64,000 bases of DNA from Gammaproteobacteria bacterium (GTDB lineage Bacteria; Pseudomonadota; Gammaproteobacteria; Pseudomonadales; JADFDG01), in NCBI GenBank assembly GCA_018262975.1, contig JADFDG010000013.1, positions 51,471-115,470 of the forward strand. The letters are read 5' to 3'. Made by a program: the position numbers and the translations under genes. Below, piece after piece: positions 11,162 to 20,385 of this stretch (positions within the stretch are counted from its first letter, which is position 1; the number at the start of each line of letters is the position of its first letter). A model generated the notes under the pieces. It did not search any database. It was not told where the DNA came from and saw nothing but the letters and a program-made list of their open reading frames with translations.

Positions 11162-12559
11162 TCAGCTGGTGAGCAGACGCGTGAGGTTGCGCCAGTCTTC
11201 CTCAACGTCCGTATTCGAGTTGCGCAGTTCAACGATTTTCCGGCAACCATGCAAGACCGTCGTGTGGTCACGACCACCAAAAGCCTCGCCGATTTCCGGC
11301 AGGCTGTGGCTGGTCAGTTCCTTCGCGAGGGCCATGGCCACCTGGCGGGGACGAGCCACCGAGCGATTGCGCTTGGGCGACAGCAAATCCGCCATCTTGA
11401 TCTTGTAGTACTCCGCCACCGTGCGCTGGATGTTATCAATACTGATCAGCCTTGCCTGCATCGCCAGCAAATCGCGCAGCGCATCGCGCGCCAGATCGGC
11501 GGTGATCGGCTGGCCCTTGAAGTTGGCATGGGCGATCACCCGGCGCAGCGCGCCCTCGAGTTCACGCACGTTGCCGCGGATCTTCTGGGCGATGAAGAAG
11601 GCGATGTCCTGCGGCAACTGGATGCCCACGTCGTCGGCCTTGCGCACCAGGATCGCCACCCGCGTCTCCAGTTCCGGCGGTTCCACCTGCACGGTCAGGC
11701 CCCAGCCGAAGCGCGACTTCAGGCGTTCCTCCAGCCCCTCGATCTCCTTGGGGAAACGGTCGGAAGTGAGGATGATCTGCTGGCCGCCATCGACCAGCGC
11801 ATTGAAGGTGTGGAAGAACTCTTCCTGCGAGCGGTCCTTGCCGACGAAGAACTGGATGTCGTCGATCAGGAGCGCGTCCACCGAGCGGTAGTAGCGCTTG
11901 AACTCGTTGATGGTGTTGGTCTGCAGCGCGCGCACCAGCTCGTTCACGAAACGCTCGGACTGCAAGTACACGATCTTCGCACCCGGGTTGCGCGCCAGCA
12001 TGGCGTTGCCCACCGCGTGCATCAGGTGCGTCTTGCCCAGGCCCACGCCGCCATAGATGAACAGCGGGTTGTAGCCCTTGCCGGGGTTGTCCGCCACCTG
12101 CTGGGCAGCGGCGCGCGCCATCTCGTTGGATTTACCGGCAATGAAATTGTCGAAAGTCGAACGCGGATCCAGGCCATGGCGATAGGCCGCCGGGATGCTG
12201 TCGGACTTGCGCTCCTCGGCGATGACCACCGGGGCGACTTCCACCGGCGCCGCCGCGGTACGCGCGGCCACCGCCGGGGTGGTCACCGGGGCCAGGATAG
12301 GCGAGGGCGCAGCGGCACGCGGCTTGCTGCCGACCTCGACGCTCACCTGGGCCGGCGCGCCATCGATCTCGTTGACCAGTTCACGGATGCGGGTCAGGTA
12401 CTTCTCGTTGACCCAGTCGAGCACGAAGCGGTTGGGGGCAAACAGGCGCAGCTTGTGCGCGCCACCGTCCCAGTCGGGCTGCAGGGGTCGCAGCCACATG
12501 TTGAACTGCTGCGACGGCAACTCATCCTGGAGGCGGTCCAGACAATTTTCCCAGATCAC
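11162..12559 (-). CDS. dnaA: Chromosomal replication initiator protein DnaA
   Basis: AAA+ initiator that binds DnaA boxes and melts oriC. The GTG at 12559 is preferred (protein begins [21 protein letters not shown], as in family members, with AGGGG upstream); an earlier GTG at 12598 would add 13 unusual residues and has no ribosome site. 465 aa. Domain I (1-80), a variable Ala/Pro linker (about 85-130), AAA+ with Walker [10 protein letters not shown] and Walker [10 protein letters not shown], and domain IV with [20 protein letters not shown] and the DnaA signature [15 protein letters not shown]. Its upstream region is the presumed oriC, which also offers autoregulatory DnaA boxes. Confidence 0.97.
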   Translation of the reverse strand: MIWENCLDRLQDELPSQQFNMWLRPLQPDWDGGAHKLRLFAPNRFVLDWVNEKYLTRIRELVNEIDGAPAQVSVEVGSKPRAAAPSPILAPVTTPAVAARTAAAPVEVAPVVIAEERKSDSIPAAYRHGLDPRSTFDNFIAGKSNEMARAAAQQVADNPGKGYNPLFIYGGVGLGKTHLMHAVGNAMLARNPGAKIVYLQSERFVNELVRALQTNTINEFKRYYRSVDALLIDDIQFFVGKDRSQEEFFHTFNALVDGGQQIILTSDRFPKEIEGLEERLKSRFGWGLTVQVEPPELETRVAILVRKADDVGIQLPQDIAFFIAQKIRGNVRELEGALRRVIAHANFKGQPITADLARDALRDLLAMQARLISIDNIQRTVAEYYKIKMADLLSPKRNRSVARPRQVAMALAKELTSHSLPEIGEAFGGRDHTTVLHGCRKIVELRNSNTDVEEDWRNLTRLLTS

Positions 12560-12659
12560 TCGATTACCCCTGCGAACGTTCTTGTTCTTCCAGTCCACGC
12601 GTCCGGCGTTGAGGGCCCGGCAGTGGCGAGGTGGGGCATTCTAGACAGTCACCCCCGAG

Positions 12660-12668
12660 TTATCCACA
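12660..12668 (+). promoter_or_regulatory. DnaA box (perfect)
   Basis: TTATCCACA, identical to the high-affinity R1-type box, about 100 bp upstream of the dnaA start. Confidence 0.85.
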
Positions 12669-12688
12669 GGACAACTCGGTGGCTTTCC

Positions 12689-12697
12689 TGTGGATAT
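12689..12697 (-). promoter_or_regulatory. DnaA box (one mismatch)
   Basis: ATATCCACA on the minus strand, facing the perfect box 20 bp away. Confidence 0.7.
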
Positions 12698-12857
12698 GTT
12701 GATGAATCAGGCAGGGGTAACCCGGTGGGTAAATCCGGGGACAAAACGTTCCACATTTCATCCCGGGGTCTTCCCGGGTCCATACCGGCTTCACACGGTA
12801 CTTGCCCACGGGCTTGTCCTTGCCATTATTGCGAGCCCGTACAACGACTTGCACCCG

Positions 12858-12866
12858 CTATCCACA
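12858..12866 (+). promoter_or_regulatory. DnaA box (one mismatch), next to the AT-rich segment
   Basis: CTATCCACA; the AT-rich stretch begins about 25 bp downstream, the usual spacing logic for box-assisted unwinding. Confidence 0.65.
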
Positions 12867-12909
12867 GATCCGGGCGTCCCTTGCTATGCACTACTGCTTC
12901 TATGCTTCT

Positions 12910-12923
12910 CTTTTTTTAAAAAG
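12910..12923. other. AT-rich palindrome, candidate unwinding element
   Basis: CTTTTTTTAAAAAG inside the most AT-rich stretch of the intergenic region (about 12890-12930), in an otherwise GC-rich window. It could be the DNA unwinding element or, read either way, a weak terminator-like hairpin. Confidence 0.4.
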
Positions 12924-12980
12924 AAAGATCAAGAGCAAGAGCAAGCGGACCCCCCCAGGAAAAACCTGCTTGCAGACCCT

Positions 12981-13009
12981 TTGACACCTGCCCCTCGCAT
13001 CGCTAACAT
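12981..13009 (+). promoter_or_regulatory. Sigma70 promoter of rpmH
   Basis: Perfect -35 TTGACA (12981-12986), 17-bp spacer, -10 TAACAT (13004-13009). Predicted transcription start near 13016, giving a leader of about 45 bases before the rpmH ATG. Confidence 0.85.
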
Positions 13010-13060
13010 TCGCGGCCCTGTTCCCGGGAACCCTCCCGGACTAGCCCAAGGTTTCGTGTC

Positions 13061-13204
13061 ATGTCGACCAAGCGTACTTTCCAGCCGAGCAACCTGCACC
13101 GCGCCCGTACCCACGGCTTCCGCGCCCGCATGGCGACCAAGAACGGCCGTCAGGTGATCGCCCGTCGCCGCGCCAAGGGCCGCAAGCGTCTGACCACGGT
13201 CTGA
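13061..13204 (+). CDS. rpmH: 50S ribosomal protein L34
   Basis: Very basic 47-residue protein of the large ribosomal subunit: [19 protein letters not shown] then [20 protein letters not shown], ending RLTTV. Slightly longer than the usual 44-46 residues. Start ATG at 13061, preceded by CAAGG. It heads the rightward unit rpmH-rnpA-yidC under a strong TTGACA-type promoter, as in most bacteria where rpmH abuts dnaA. Confidence 0.97.
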   Translation: MSTKRTFQPSNLHRARTHGFRARMATKNGRQVIARRRAKGRKRLTTV

Positions 13205-13314
13205 CGCGCGCCCGGTTCGCACCGGCTGCCTCCGGCACTTGCCTCGAAGCCACCCTCGCGGTGGCTTCGTCGTTTCTGGGCGGGATCAATTCTGGACACG
13301 CCCATACTCACGGC

Positions 13315-13704
13315 ATGACTTCCCAGGCTTTCACCCGCGACCTCCGGCTGCTTACCCCGGCCGACTTCAAGCGCGTCATGGATGCCCCGTCCCTGCGCGC
13401 CTCGCAAGGCGGTTTCGTGCTGCTGGCCCGTGACAACGGCCTGGCCGTTGCCCGCATCGGCTTCGTGTTGCCAAAACGACGCGTCCCGCGCGCGGTTGCA
13501 AGAAACCGCGTCAAACGTATCATTCGCGAGTCCTTCCGCCGGCAGCAGCCCCTGCTTGCCGGGCTCGACATCGTCGTCATGGCCCGTGACGGTCTGGCCG
13601 CGCTCGACAAGGCTGCCCTGCGCAGCGCCGTCGACCGCCAGTTCCAGTACCTGGCCGGCAAGCGCCAGCGCGCCGCGACGGTGAATCCCGAAACGCCCCA
13701 GTGA
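13315..13704 (+). CDS. rnpA: Ribonuclease P protein component
   Basis: Small basic protein that with M1 RNA matures tRNA 5' ends; 129 aa. The ATG at 13315 starts TSQAFTRDLRLLTPADFKRV; the frame is open upstream but those residues do not resemble the family. The RNR-like signature is present as RRVPRAVARNRVKRIIRESFR (about 63-83), with FVLPKR just before it. It lies 110 bp after rpmH and 22 bp before yidC. No yidD lies between rnpA and yidC, unlike many bacteria. Confidence 0.95.
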   Translation: MTSQAFTRDLRLLTPADFKRVMDAPSLRASQGGFVLLARDNGLAVARIGFVLPKRRVPRAVARNRVKRIIRESFRRQQPLLAGLDIVVMARDGLAALDKAALRSAVDRQFQYLAGKRQRAATVNPETPQ

Positions 13705-13726
13705 TGAAAAACACGCGGAAACCTGC

Positions 13727-15445
13727 ATGGATATCCAGCGCAATATCCTGATCGTCGGCCTGCTGGTCGTGTCGTGGCTGCTGTTCGTGTCCTGGCAACA
13801 GGATTACGGCCAGAACAAGCCGGCGGTGACCACGGCCACCAGCCAGTCCGCACCGGCCGGCACCGCCGCGGCCAATGAAGTGCCGTCTGCACCGGCTGCC
13901 ACCGCTGCCAGCGGCGACCTCGCTGGCCTGGCGCCGGCCAGCACCGCGGCCGGCGAAGTGCCGGTCGCCGCCGCCGGCGCCGTGACCGGCGCCGGCAAGG
14001 TCACCGTCACCACCGACGTGATGGAACTCACCATCGACCTCGCCGGTGGCGACATCACCAACCTGGTGCTGCCGCACTACCCGCAGTCGCTGGACACCCC
14101 GGATGAAAAAGTCCGCCTGATGTCCAACGACGGCGTCACCTACGTGGCGCAAAGCGGCCTGGTGAGCAACCTCGGTCCGGACCTGCCCAGCGGCGAGCGT
14201 GGCACCTACACCGCCGACGCCACCAGCTTCACCCTCGCCGATGGCAGCGACGTACTGGAAGTCGTGCTGCACGCCGCGCCGCGCGATGGCGTCAGCGTGG
14301 ACAAGATCTTCCGCTTCAAGCGCGGCGATTACCTGGTCAACGTCAGCTACCGCGTCAACAACCAGTCGGCCGCGGCCTGGAACGGTTTCCTGTTCGGCCA
14401 GCTCAAGCGCGACGGTTCCGGCGATCCGTCGCACCCGGGTGGCGGCAGCTTCTTCAGCACCTCGCCCACCTACCTCGGTGGCGCGTACTACAGCGACGAA
14501 GCCGTCTACAACAAGGCCACGCTCGGCGACGTGCAGGAAGCGCCGGTCAAGGTCGAAGCCCAGGGTGGCTGGATCGCCTTCATCCAGCACTACTTCATCG
14601 GCGCGTGGATCCCGACCCAGGACCAGCGCAACCAGTACTTCGCGCGTTACCGCCAGGACGAAGGCACCTACCTGTTCGGCTTTACCTCGCCGCAGGTGAG
14701 CGTTGCCCCGGGCGCCACGCAGGAAATCGGCGCGTCGTTCTACGCCGGCCCGAAACAGCAGGACCGCCTCAAGGAAATCTCCACCGGCCTCGACCTGACC
14801 GTGGACTACGGCTGGTTCTGGTTCATCTCGCAACCGCTCCTGTGGCTGCTGGTGATGATCGAGGAAGTGGTCGGCAACTGGGGCGTGGCCATCATCCTGC
14901 TCACCGTGCTGATCAAGATCCTCTTCTACTACCCGTCGAAGATGAGCTACACGTCGATGGCGCACATGCGCCGCATCACGCCGGAGCTCACCCGCATCCG
15001 CGAGGAATACAAGAACGACCGGCAGAAACAGTCGCAGGAAATGCTGGCGCTCTACCGCAAGGAGAAGATCAACCCGCTGGGTGGCTGCCTGCCGATCCTG
15101 CTGCAGATGCCGGTGTTCATCGCCCTGTACTGGGTGCTGCTGGAATCGGTGGAACTGCGCCAGGCGCCGTTCTTCCTGTGGATCCACGACCTGTCGGTGA
15201 TGGACCCGTACTTCGTGCTGCCGATCCTCATGGGCATCTCGATGTGGTTCCAGACGAAACTCAACCCGGCACCGCCCGACCCGATGCAGGCCAAGATGCT
15301 GCAGTGGCTGCCGTGGATCTTCACCGTGTTCTTCCTGTTCTTCGCCGCCGGCCTGGTGCTGTACTGGCTGGTGAACAACATCCTGTCGATCGCGCAGCAG
15401 TGGTACATCACGAAAAAGATCGAGAAGGAGCACGCGAAGGCCTGA
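13727..15445 (+). CDS. yidC: Membrane protein insertase YidC
   Basis: Inner-membrane insertase and Sec partner that inserts, among others, ATP-synthase subunit c; 572 aa. N-terminal helix NILIVGLLVVSWLLFVSW (about 6-23), an Ala/Pro-rich linker (about 30-80), the periplasmic P1 beta-domain (about 95-350), then the conserved core of five helices. The core has GNWGVAIILLTVLIKILFYYPS (about 385-406) with the conserved groove Arg/Lys region, and PLGGCLPILLQMPVFIALYWVL (about 450-471). The C-terminus is short and basic (KKIEKEHAKA). Start ATG 22 bp after rnpA. Confidence 0.97.
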   Translation: MDIQRNILIVGLLVVSWLLFVSWQQDYGQNKPAVTTATSQSAPAGTAAANEVPSAPAATAASGDLAGLAPASTAAGEVPVAAAGAVTGAGKVTVTTDVMELTIDLAGGDITNLVLPHYPQSLDTPDEKVRLMSNDGVTYVAQSGLVSNLGPDLPSGERGTYTADATSFTLADGSDVLEVVLHAAPRDGVSVDKIFRFKRGDYLVNVSYRVNNQSAAAWNGFLFGQLKRDGSGDPSHPGGGSFFSTSPTYLGGAYYSDEAVYNKATLGDVQEAPVKVEAQGGWIAFIQHYFIGAWIPTQDQRNQYFARYRQDEGTYLFGFTSPQVSVAPGATQEIGASFYAGPKQQDRLKEISTGLDLTVDYGWFWFISQPLLWLLVMIEEVVGNWGVAIILLTVLIKILFYYPSKMSYTSMAHMRRITPELTRIREEYKNDRQKQSQEMLALYRKEKINPLGGCLPILLQMPVFIALYWVLLESVELRQAPFFLWIHDLSVMDPYFVLPILMGISMWFQTKLNPAPPDPMQAKMLQWLPWIFTVFFLFFAAGLVLYWLVNNILSIAQQWYITKKIEKEHAKA

Positions 15446-15458
15446 GTGCCGGCTGCCT

Positions 15459-15515
15459 CGGGGGAGGTGTCCGGCCTCCGCTCGCTACCGCTCGGGAGCC
15501 GGATCACCTCCCCCG
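15459..15515. terminator. Long-stem inverted repeat after yidC
   Basis: CGGGGGAGGTG...CCGG at 15459-15473 pairs with CCGG..CACCTCCCCCG at 15498-15515, 14 bases after the yidC stop. There is no T-run, so it may be an RNA-end stabiliser rather than a terminator. Confidence 0.45.
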
Positions 15516-15556
15516 GGCGCGCCGGGGCAGGGTTCAGGTAGTGCTCCGTGGAGCGG

Positions 15557-15573
15557 GGCGGGCTTCGCCCGCC
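15557..15573. other. Hairpin upstream of mnmE
   Basis: GGCGGGC, TTC loop, GCCCGCC. Second of three stems in the 180-bp yidC-mnmE gap. Confidence 0.4.
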
Positions 15574-15585
15574 ACCGGGAAAAGC

Positions 15586-15606
15586 GGGCCCGGCGTTGCC
15601 GGGCCC
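15586..15606. other. Hairpin just before the mnmE ribosome site
   Basis: GGGCCCGGC, GTT loop, GCCGGGCCC: a perfect 9-bp stem ending 20 bases before the mnmE ATG, close enough to influence ribosome access. Confidence 0.45.
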
Positions 15607-15625
15607 TGAAGAGCGGGAGCGGGCC

Positions 15626-17032
15626 ATGAAACTCGACGCTGACACGATTGCTGCGGTTGCGACCGCCCCGGGCCGGGGCGGGATTGGCATCGTGCGGTTG
15701 TCGGGGGCGAAGGCTTTCGCGATTGCTGCCACCATCAGCTCCATTCCCGAAGCGCGGCTGCAGCCGCGGCTGGCGCAGTACGCGACGTTCCGAGACGGCA
15801 GCGGCGAAGCGATCGACGAGGGGCTGGTGCTGCCGTTCCGTGCGCCGGCGTCGTTCACCGGCGAGGACGTGGTGGAGCTGCAGGGCCACGGTGGCCCGGT
15901 GGTTATGGACCTGCTGCTGTCGCGCTGCCTGGCGCTGGGTGCGCGGCTGGCGCGGCCCGGTGAATTCTCCGAACGCGCCTTCCTCAATGACAAGCTCGAC
16001 CTCGCCCAGGCCGAAGCCATCGCCGACCTGATCGACGCGCGTTCGGCGGCGGCCGCGCGCGGCGCGGTGCGCTCGTTGCAGGGCGTGTTCTCCGATTGCA
16101 TCTCCTCGCTGGTGGAAGCGCTGATCCACCTGCGCATGTTCGTGGAAGCGGCCATCGATTTTCCCGAGGAGGAAATCGATTTCCTGGCTGATGGCCAGGT
16201 GTCGGCCATGCTCACCACGCTGGAAAGCGATCTCGACGAACTGCTGGCGCGCACGCGTGCCGCCACGCTGTTGCGCGAGGGCATCACCGTGGTGATCGCC
16301 GGCCGGCCGAACGCCGGCAAATCGTCGCTGCTCAACGCGCTGGTCGGCCGCGAGGCCGCCATCGTCACGCCCATCGCCGGCACCACCCGCGACCTGCTGC
16401 GCGAGCAACTGGCCATCGACGGCATCCCGGTGAACATCGTCGACACCGCCGGCCTGCGCGACAGTGACGACCCGGTCGAACAGGAAGGCATCCGCCGCGC
16501 CTGGTCGGAAGTGCGCAACGCCGACGTGGTGCTGCTGCTGGTCGACGGCACCCAGGCCACCGGCACCGACCCGCGTGAGCTGTGGCCCGACTTCGTTGCC
16601 GCGCTTGCCCCGCAGCAGGCGTTGCTGGTGGTGCGCAACAAGGCCGACCTGAGCGGCGAGCCCGCCGGCTTGCTGCCCGCTCCTCGTGGCGAGGGGGCCA
16701 TGCCCCCGACCGCTCCTCACCCCGACGCCGTCGCCATCTCCGCCAGAACCGGCGCCGGGATCGACGACCTGCGCACCCTCATCAAGCAACGCGTCGGCGC
16801 CGGCGACTTCGGCGAAAGCGCCTTCGTCGCCCGCCGCCGTCACCTCGACGCGCTGCAGCGCGCCCGCGCCTCGCTGGCCAACGGCCGCACCCAGCTCGAG
16901 CGCAACCGCGCCGGCGAACTGCTCGCCGAAGACCTGCGCGTGGCCCAGCAGGCGCTCGGCGAAATCACCGGCGAGTTCTCCGCCGACGACCTGCTCGGCC
17001 GCATCTTCTCCAGCTTCTGCATCGGCAAGTAA
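15626..17032 (+). CDS. mnmE: tRNA modification GTPase MnmE, with a REP-encoded insert in the G domain
   Basis: With MnmG makes the cmnm5 modification on U34 of certain tRNAs; cytoplasmic dimer, 468 aa. ATG 15626 follows GGGAGCGGG. N-terminal folate-binding domain (1-120) begins [22 protein letters not shown]. Helical domain surrounds the G domain: G1 GRPNAGKSS (about 226), G2 IAGTTRD, G3 DTAGLR, G4 NKAD, G5 SARTGAG. C-terminal CIGK supplies the catalytic Cys motif. Between G4 and G5, residues about 354-361 (GEGAMPPT) are encoded by a REP element, lengthening a normally short loop. All key motifs are intact, so the enzyme is probably functional. mnmG lies 1.5 kb downstream. Confidence 0.96.
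   Translation: MKLDADTIAAVATAPGRGGIGIVRLSGAKAFAIAATISSIPEARLQPRLAQYATFRDGSGEAIDEGLVLPFRAPASFTGEDVVELQGHGGPVVMDLLLSRCLALGARLARPGEFSERAFLNDKLDLAQAEAIADLIDARSAAAARGAVRSLQGVFSDCISSLVEALIHLRMFVEAAIDFPEEEIDFLADGQVSAMLTTLESDLDELLARTRAATLLREGITVVIAGRPNAGKSSLLNALVGREAAIVTPIAGTTRDLLREQLAIDGIPVNIVDTAGLRDSDDPVEQEGIRRAWSEVRNADVVLLLVDGTQATGTDPRELWPDFVAALAPQQALLVVRNKADLSGEPAGLLPAPRGEGAMPPTAPHPDAVAISARTGAGIDDLRTLIKQRVGAGDFGESAFVARRRHLDALQRARASLANGRTQLERNRAGELLAEDLRVAQQALGEITGEFSADDLLGRIFSSFCIGK
16686..16711 (+). repeat. REP element inside the mnmE coding region
   Basis: GTGG, C, GAGGGGGCCATGCCCCCGA, CC: the genome's REP with one change in the GTAG head. It is read in frame between the G4 and G5 motifs of MnmE. 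Confidence 0.85.
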
Positions 17033-17044
17033 CACCCCGCCCCT

Positions 17045-17146
17045 GTAGAGAGGGGGCCATGCCCCCGACCGCTTTGCTCTTCGCACGCCTCGGGGGCGTG
17101 GCCCCCTCTCTACGAAGAGCGGTCAGGGCCATGGCCCCCTCACTAC
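17045..17146. repeat. REP cluster (forward, reverse, reverse) after mnmE
   Basis: Forward copy 17045-17070, reverse copy 17090-17113, and a degenerate reverse copy 17123-17146. The forward-reverse pair forms a REPIN with a 19-base spacer. The sequence CTCTACGAAGAGCGG after the second copy recurs at 60445 and, with one change, at 53696. The mnmE stop is 12 bases upstream. Confidence 0.85.
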
Positions 17147-17166
17147 AGGGTCAAGGACTCACCTTT

Positions 17167-17188
17167 AACATGAGGTTCTTCTCATGTT
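17167..17188. promoter_or_regulatory. Operator-like inverted repeat upstream of the 344-aa orphan gene
   Basis: AACATGAG, GTTCTT, CTCATGTT: perfect 8-bp arms, with a further AACATG at 17209. A 17-codon open frame starts at that ATG (17211-17264) and overlaps the orphan gene start; it may be chance. Confidence 0.4.
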
Positions 17189-17247
17189 CGAAAAGGCGGT
17201 CTTTCTTAACATGACCGCTACCACCCGACTGCCGCAGGTCATGCACG

Positions 17248-18282
17248 ATGCCATCCCGATCTGAAATCGCCGCGCGCAAGGCACTGATGGCGGCAGATTC
17301 CCACTACCACGCCTGGCGGCCTGATGACCAGGAGCGATTCCGCGCCACCATGGACGCGGCTGCCCGGAGCCGCGCAAACGCCGTGTTACTGCACGAAGTG
17401 CTGGGCATCACCTGCAATGCCGATGACGCCGCCAGCATCATGGATAACCTGTCGCTGGCGCAGCTCAGCCAACTCAACGAGGCAAAGCTGCTGACCGCCG
17501 GCATCGGCGAGGACTTTGTCTTCCTGAATGAATCCATGGAGGCCAATACCAGCCTGCTGGATTTCACCACTCTTCATGACTACGACTACGCCGATCACCT
17601 GTACCAGGAGCAGGCCAACAGGAAGGAATTCGCCGACTACGCCGGCCGCGAATACTTCGCCTTGCGCTTCAGCCACTGGGTGCGCTTGCTGGTCAACGGC
17701 CGGCTCCACTATGGCTCCCTGTATTCGCTGGCCGGGTACCTGGCGGACGTCGTCGAAGAAACGGGTCTGGAACGGATCGACACCCTGATTCCCCACCAGT
17801 ACGTCGAAGGCAAGAACCATGGCAGGGCCGAGACCGGCGGCTACCTGTGGGACATGCAGGTCGACGCCGCGGGGCAGGAAGCGCAACTGGATGAACTCAC
17901 GCGTCGCTGGTACGGCTATGTCCAGCAGCGCTGGCTGGAACTCAGCCAGTCATTTGTCGCCGTGCCGCCGGCCGTCTTCATGGTGGACCACGTACAGGAC
18001 GGTGATCCGCACCGGGACTTCATTTTCAACAACGCCACTGCACTGAAGGCGGTGCGCTGGAAACACCTGTTGGCCGACTGCGCGCCACTGCGCGCGAATC
18101 CCGTGGACCTGCTTCGCCTGGAGCAACAGGAAGTCGACCGGGCCGTGCGATGGCTGGACCTGGCGCACGAAGATATCCGGCAGAACTTCGATCCCCGGGT
18201 GGTCCGCCTGGAGAAGCGGCGCAAGATCGTCATTGCACCAGGGGCCTTCGATGGCCTGCCGGACAGCGACGAGCCCGTGTAG
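17248..18282 (+). CDS. Unrecognised 344-aa protein between mnmE and mnmG
   Basis: I do not recognise the family. 344 aa, acidic to neutral, no signal peptide or membrane helix, rich in aromatic residues and His (for example DSHYHAW, TTLHDYDYADHLYQEQ, REYFALRFSHWVRLL, GRLHYGSLYSL, IPHQYVEGKNHGR), and mostly predicted helical in look. Codon use is coding-like throughout and has no frameshift. Start ATG 17248 lacks a clear ribosome site. The gene is flanked by REP clusters, and its stop codon TAG lies inside the GTAG head of the downstream REP. Other mnmE-mnmG intervals I know lack it, so it may be an insertion. Confidence 0.7.
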   Translation: MPSRSEIAARKALMAADSHYHAWRPDDQERFRATMDAAARSRANAVLLHEVLGITCNADDAASIMDNLSLAQLSQLNEAKLLTAGIGEDFVFLNESMEANTSLLDFTTLHDYDYADHLYQEQANRKEFADYAGREYFALRFSHWVRLLVNGRLHYGSLYSLAGYLADVVEETGLERIDTLIPHQYVEGKNHGRAETGGYLWDMQVDAAGQEAQLDELTRRWYGYVQQRWLELSQSFVAVPPAVFMVDHVQDGDPHRDFIFNNATALKAVRWKHLLADCAPLRANPVDLLRLEQQEVDRAVRWLDLAHEDIRQNFDPRVVRLEKRRKIVIAPGAFDGLPDSDEPV

Positions 18283-18352
18283 AGAGGGGGCCATGCCCCC
18301 GACGCTTTGGGGCACAAAAGCAAAGGCATCGGGGGCATGGCCCCCTCACTAC
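18279..18352. repeat. REPIN (inverted REP pair) after the orphan gene
   Basis: Forward copy 18279-18302 and reverse copy 18329-18352. The TAG of the forward GTAG head (18280-18282) is the stop codon of the upstream gene. Confidence 0.85.
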
Positions 18353-18471
18353 AGAATAGCAGTAAGTAATCACCAACCCGCCGCCTCTTTATTTTCAAGG
18401 GGGCAGGCCTATACTTGCTTCCCCTTTTTGCCCGCGTTGCGCAGAAAATGTGCTCCCGGCGGGCGATACCT

Positions 18472-18483
18472 ACTATATATAGT
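18472..18483. promoter_or_regulatory. AT-only palindrome upstream of mnmG
   Basis: ACTATATATAGT, a perfect 12-bp palindrome 21 bases before the mnmG start in a GC-rich genome. It could contain the -10 of the mnmG promoter or bind a dimeric regulator. No well-spaced -35 was found. Confidence 0.35.
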
Positions 18484-18504
18484 GGTTGGCAGGCACAAAC
18501 GGCC

Positions 18505-20385
18505 GTGAACTACCCGGACAGCTTCGACGTGATCGTGATCGGTGGCGGCCATGCCGGCACCGAGGCAGCGATGGCGGCTGCCCGCATGGGCGCGAAGACC
18601 CTGCTGCTGTCCCACAACGTCGAAACGCTGGGACAGATGTCCTGCAACCCGGCCATCGGCGGCATCGGCAAAAGCCACCTGGTGAAGGAAATCGACGCCC
18701 TCGGCGGCGTTATGGCGCGCGCCACCGACCAGGCCGGCATCCAGTTCCGCGTACTCAACCGTTCCAAGGGCCCGGCCGTGCGCGCCACCCGCGCCCAGGC
18801 CGACCGCGTGCTGTACAAGCAGGCGGTGCGCTCGATGCTGGAGAACCAGCCCAACCTCACCATCTTCCAGCAGGCCGTCGACGACGTGCTGATGGACGGC
18901 GAGCGCGTGTGCGGCGTGGTCACCCAGACCGGCATCAAGTTCAGCGGCAAGACCGTCGTGCTCACCGCCGGCACCTTCCTCGGCGGCGTGATCCACATCG
19001 GCCTGCAGAACCACTCCGGTGGCCGCGCCGGTGACCCGCCCTCGATCTCGCTGGCCCATCGCCTGCGCGAATTGCCGCTGCGCGTCGGTCGCCTGAAGAC
19101 CGGCACGCCGCCGCGCATCGACGGCAAGACCGTCGATTTCTCGGTGATGGAAGTGCAGCCGGGCGACGACCCGCTGCCGGTGATGAGTTTCCTCGGCAAG
19201 ACCAGCGAACACCCGAAGCAGGTGCCGTGCTGGATCACCCACACCACCGAGAAAACGAAAGAGATCATCCTCGCCAACCTCGACCGCTCGCCGATGTACG
19301 CCGGCGTGATCGAAGGCGTGGGCCCGCGTTACTGTCCGTCCATCGAGGACAAGATGGTGCGCTTCGCCGACAAGATGACCCACCAGGTGTTCATCGAGCC
19401 GGAAGGCCTGACCACCCACGAGCTCTACCCGAACGGCGTGTCCACCTCGCTGCCGTTCGACGTGCAGTTGCAGATCATCCGCTCGATCCGCGGCATGGAG
19501 AACGCGCACATCGTGCGCCCCGGCTACGCCATCGAGTACGACTTCTTCAACCCGCAGGACCTGCACTACACGCTGGAGACGAAACACGTTCCGCACCTGT
19601 ATTTCGCCGGCCAGATCAACGGCACCACCGGTTACGAAGAGGCGGGCGCCCAGGGCCTGCTGGCCGGCATCAACGCCGCACTGAAGGCGCTCGGCCGCGA
19701 CCCCTGGTACCCGACACGCGAAACCGCCTACCTCGGCGTGCTGGTCGATGACCTGATCACCCACGGCACCAAGGAGCCGTACCGCATGTTCACCTCGCGT
19801 GCGGAATACCGCCTCCAGCTGCGCGAGGACAACGCCGACCTGCGCCTCACCGAGCAGGGCCGCGCGCTGGGCCTGGTGGACGACGAACGCTGGGCCGCCT
19901 TCTGCGCCAAGCGCGAGGAAATCGCGAAACTCGACCAGCGCCTCGCCAGCACCTGGGTGTTGCCGCACAGCGAGATGGGCCAGCGCGCCATTGCCCGCGG
20001 CACCACGCTGTCGCGCGAAGCCACGCTGAAAGACCTGCTCAAGCGTCCCGAGTTCGACTACGCCGCGATCGCCGAGATCGGCGCGCTGGAGGCGGTGAAC
20101 GACGACGTCGCCGCGCAGGTGGAAGTGCAGACCAAGTACGCCGGCTACATCGATCGCCAGCAGGACGATGTCGAGCGCCTCAAGCGCGCCGAATCCATCG
20201 TCATCCCCGAGTCGCTGGACTACGCCGCGATCAAGGGCCTGTCGAACGAAGTGCGCCTGAAACTGACGCAGGCGAAACCGCAGACGCTCGGCCAGGCCGC
20301 GCGCATCCCGGGCATCACCCCGGCGGCGGTCTCGCTGTTGCTGATCTACCTGAAGAAGCACGGCCTTGACCGCAAGTCGGCCTGA
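18505..20385 (+). CDS. mnmG: tRNA uridine-5-carboxymethylaminomethyl(34) synthesis enzyme MnmG (GidA)
   Basis: FAD enzyme that acts with MnmE on tRNA wobble uridine; 626 aa. GTG 18505 is chosen because it places [23 protein letters not shown] at the N-terminus as in the family; the frame is open upstream. FAD motif [10 protein letters not shown] (about 12-21), [26 protein letters not shown] (about 50-75) and [18 protein letters not shown] (about 374-391) are diagnostic, with the C-terminal helical MnmE-binding region. It overlaps the rsmG start by 20 bp, so the two are translationally coupled. Confidence 0.97.
   Translation: MNYPDSFDVIVIGGGHAGTEAAMAAARMGAKTLLLSHNVETLGQMSCNPAIGGIGKSHLVKEIDALGGVMARATDQAGIQFRVLNRSKGPAVRATRAQADRVLYKQAVRSMLENQPNLTIFQQAVDDVLMDGERVCGVVTQTGIKFSGKTVVLTAGTFLGGVIHIGLQNHSGGRAGDPPSISLAHRLRELPLRVGRLKTGTPPRIDGKTVDFSVMEVQPGDDPLPVMSFLGKTSEHPKQVPCWITHTTEKTKEIILANLDRSPMYAGVIEGVGPRYCPSIEDKMVRFADKMTHQVFIEPEGLTTHELYPNGVSTSLPFDVQLQIIRSIRGMENAHIVRPGYAIEYDFFNPQDLHYTLETKHVPHLYFAGQINGTTGYEEAGAQGLLAGINAALKALGRDPWYPTRETAYLGVLVDDLITHGTKEPYRMFTSRAEYRLQLREDNADLRLTEQGRALGLVDDERWAAFCAKREEIAKLDQRLASTWVLPHSEMGQRAIARGTTLSREATLKDLLKRPEFDYAAIAEIGALEAVNDDVAAQVEVQTKYAGYIDRQQDDVERLKRAESIVIPESLDYAAIKGLSNEVRLKLTQAKPQTLGQAARIPGITPAAVSLLLIYLKKHGLDRKSA

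Larger units (their letters stand above)
12560..13060. other. Putative replication origin oriC (dnaA-rpmH intergenic)
   Basis: A 500-bp gene-free stretch between divergent dnaA and rpmH, the position of oriC in Pseudomonas-type chromosomes. It holds one perfect DnaA box, two one-mismatch boxes, more degenerate TTCCACA-like sites (about 12749-12755), an AT-rich segment (about 12890-12930) that could be the unwinding element, and the rpmH promoter at its right edge. The dnaA promoter must also lie here but I could not pick convincing hexamers. The switch in gene orientation supports bidirectional replication from this point. Confidence 0.75.

Noticed and set aside
12950..12956. Seven-C run in the origin region as a regulatory motif
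   Set aside because: No pairing or conserved motif around it; it looks like chance in GC-rich sequence.
13705..13726. Expected yidD gene between rnpA and yidC
   Set aside because: Only 22 bases separate the two genes; no YidD-like frame is present, so it is absent here or elsewhere in the genome.
17211..17264. 17-codon open frame upstream of the orphan gene
   Set aside because: Too short and without a ribosome site; kept only as a note on the operator-like repeat.
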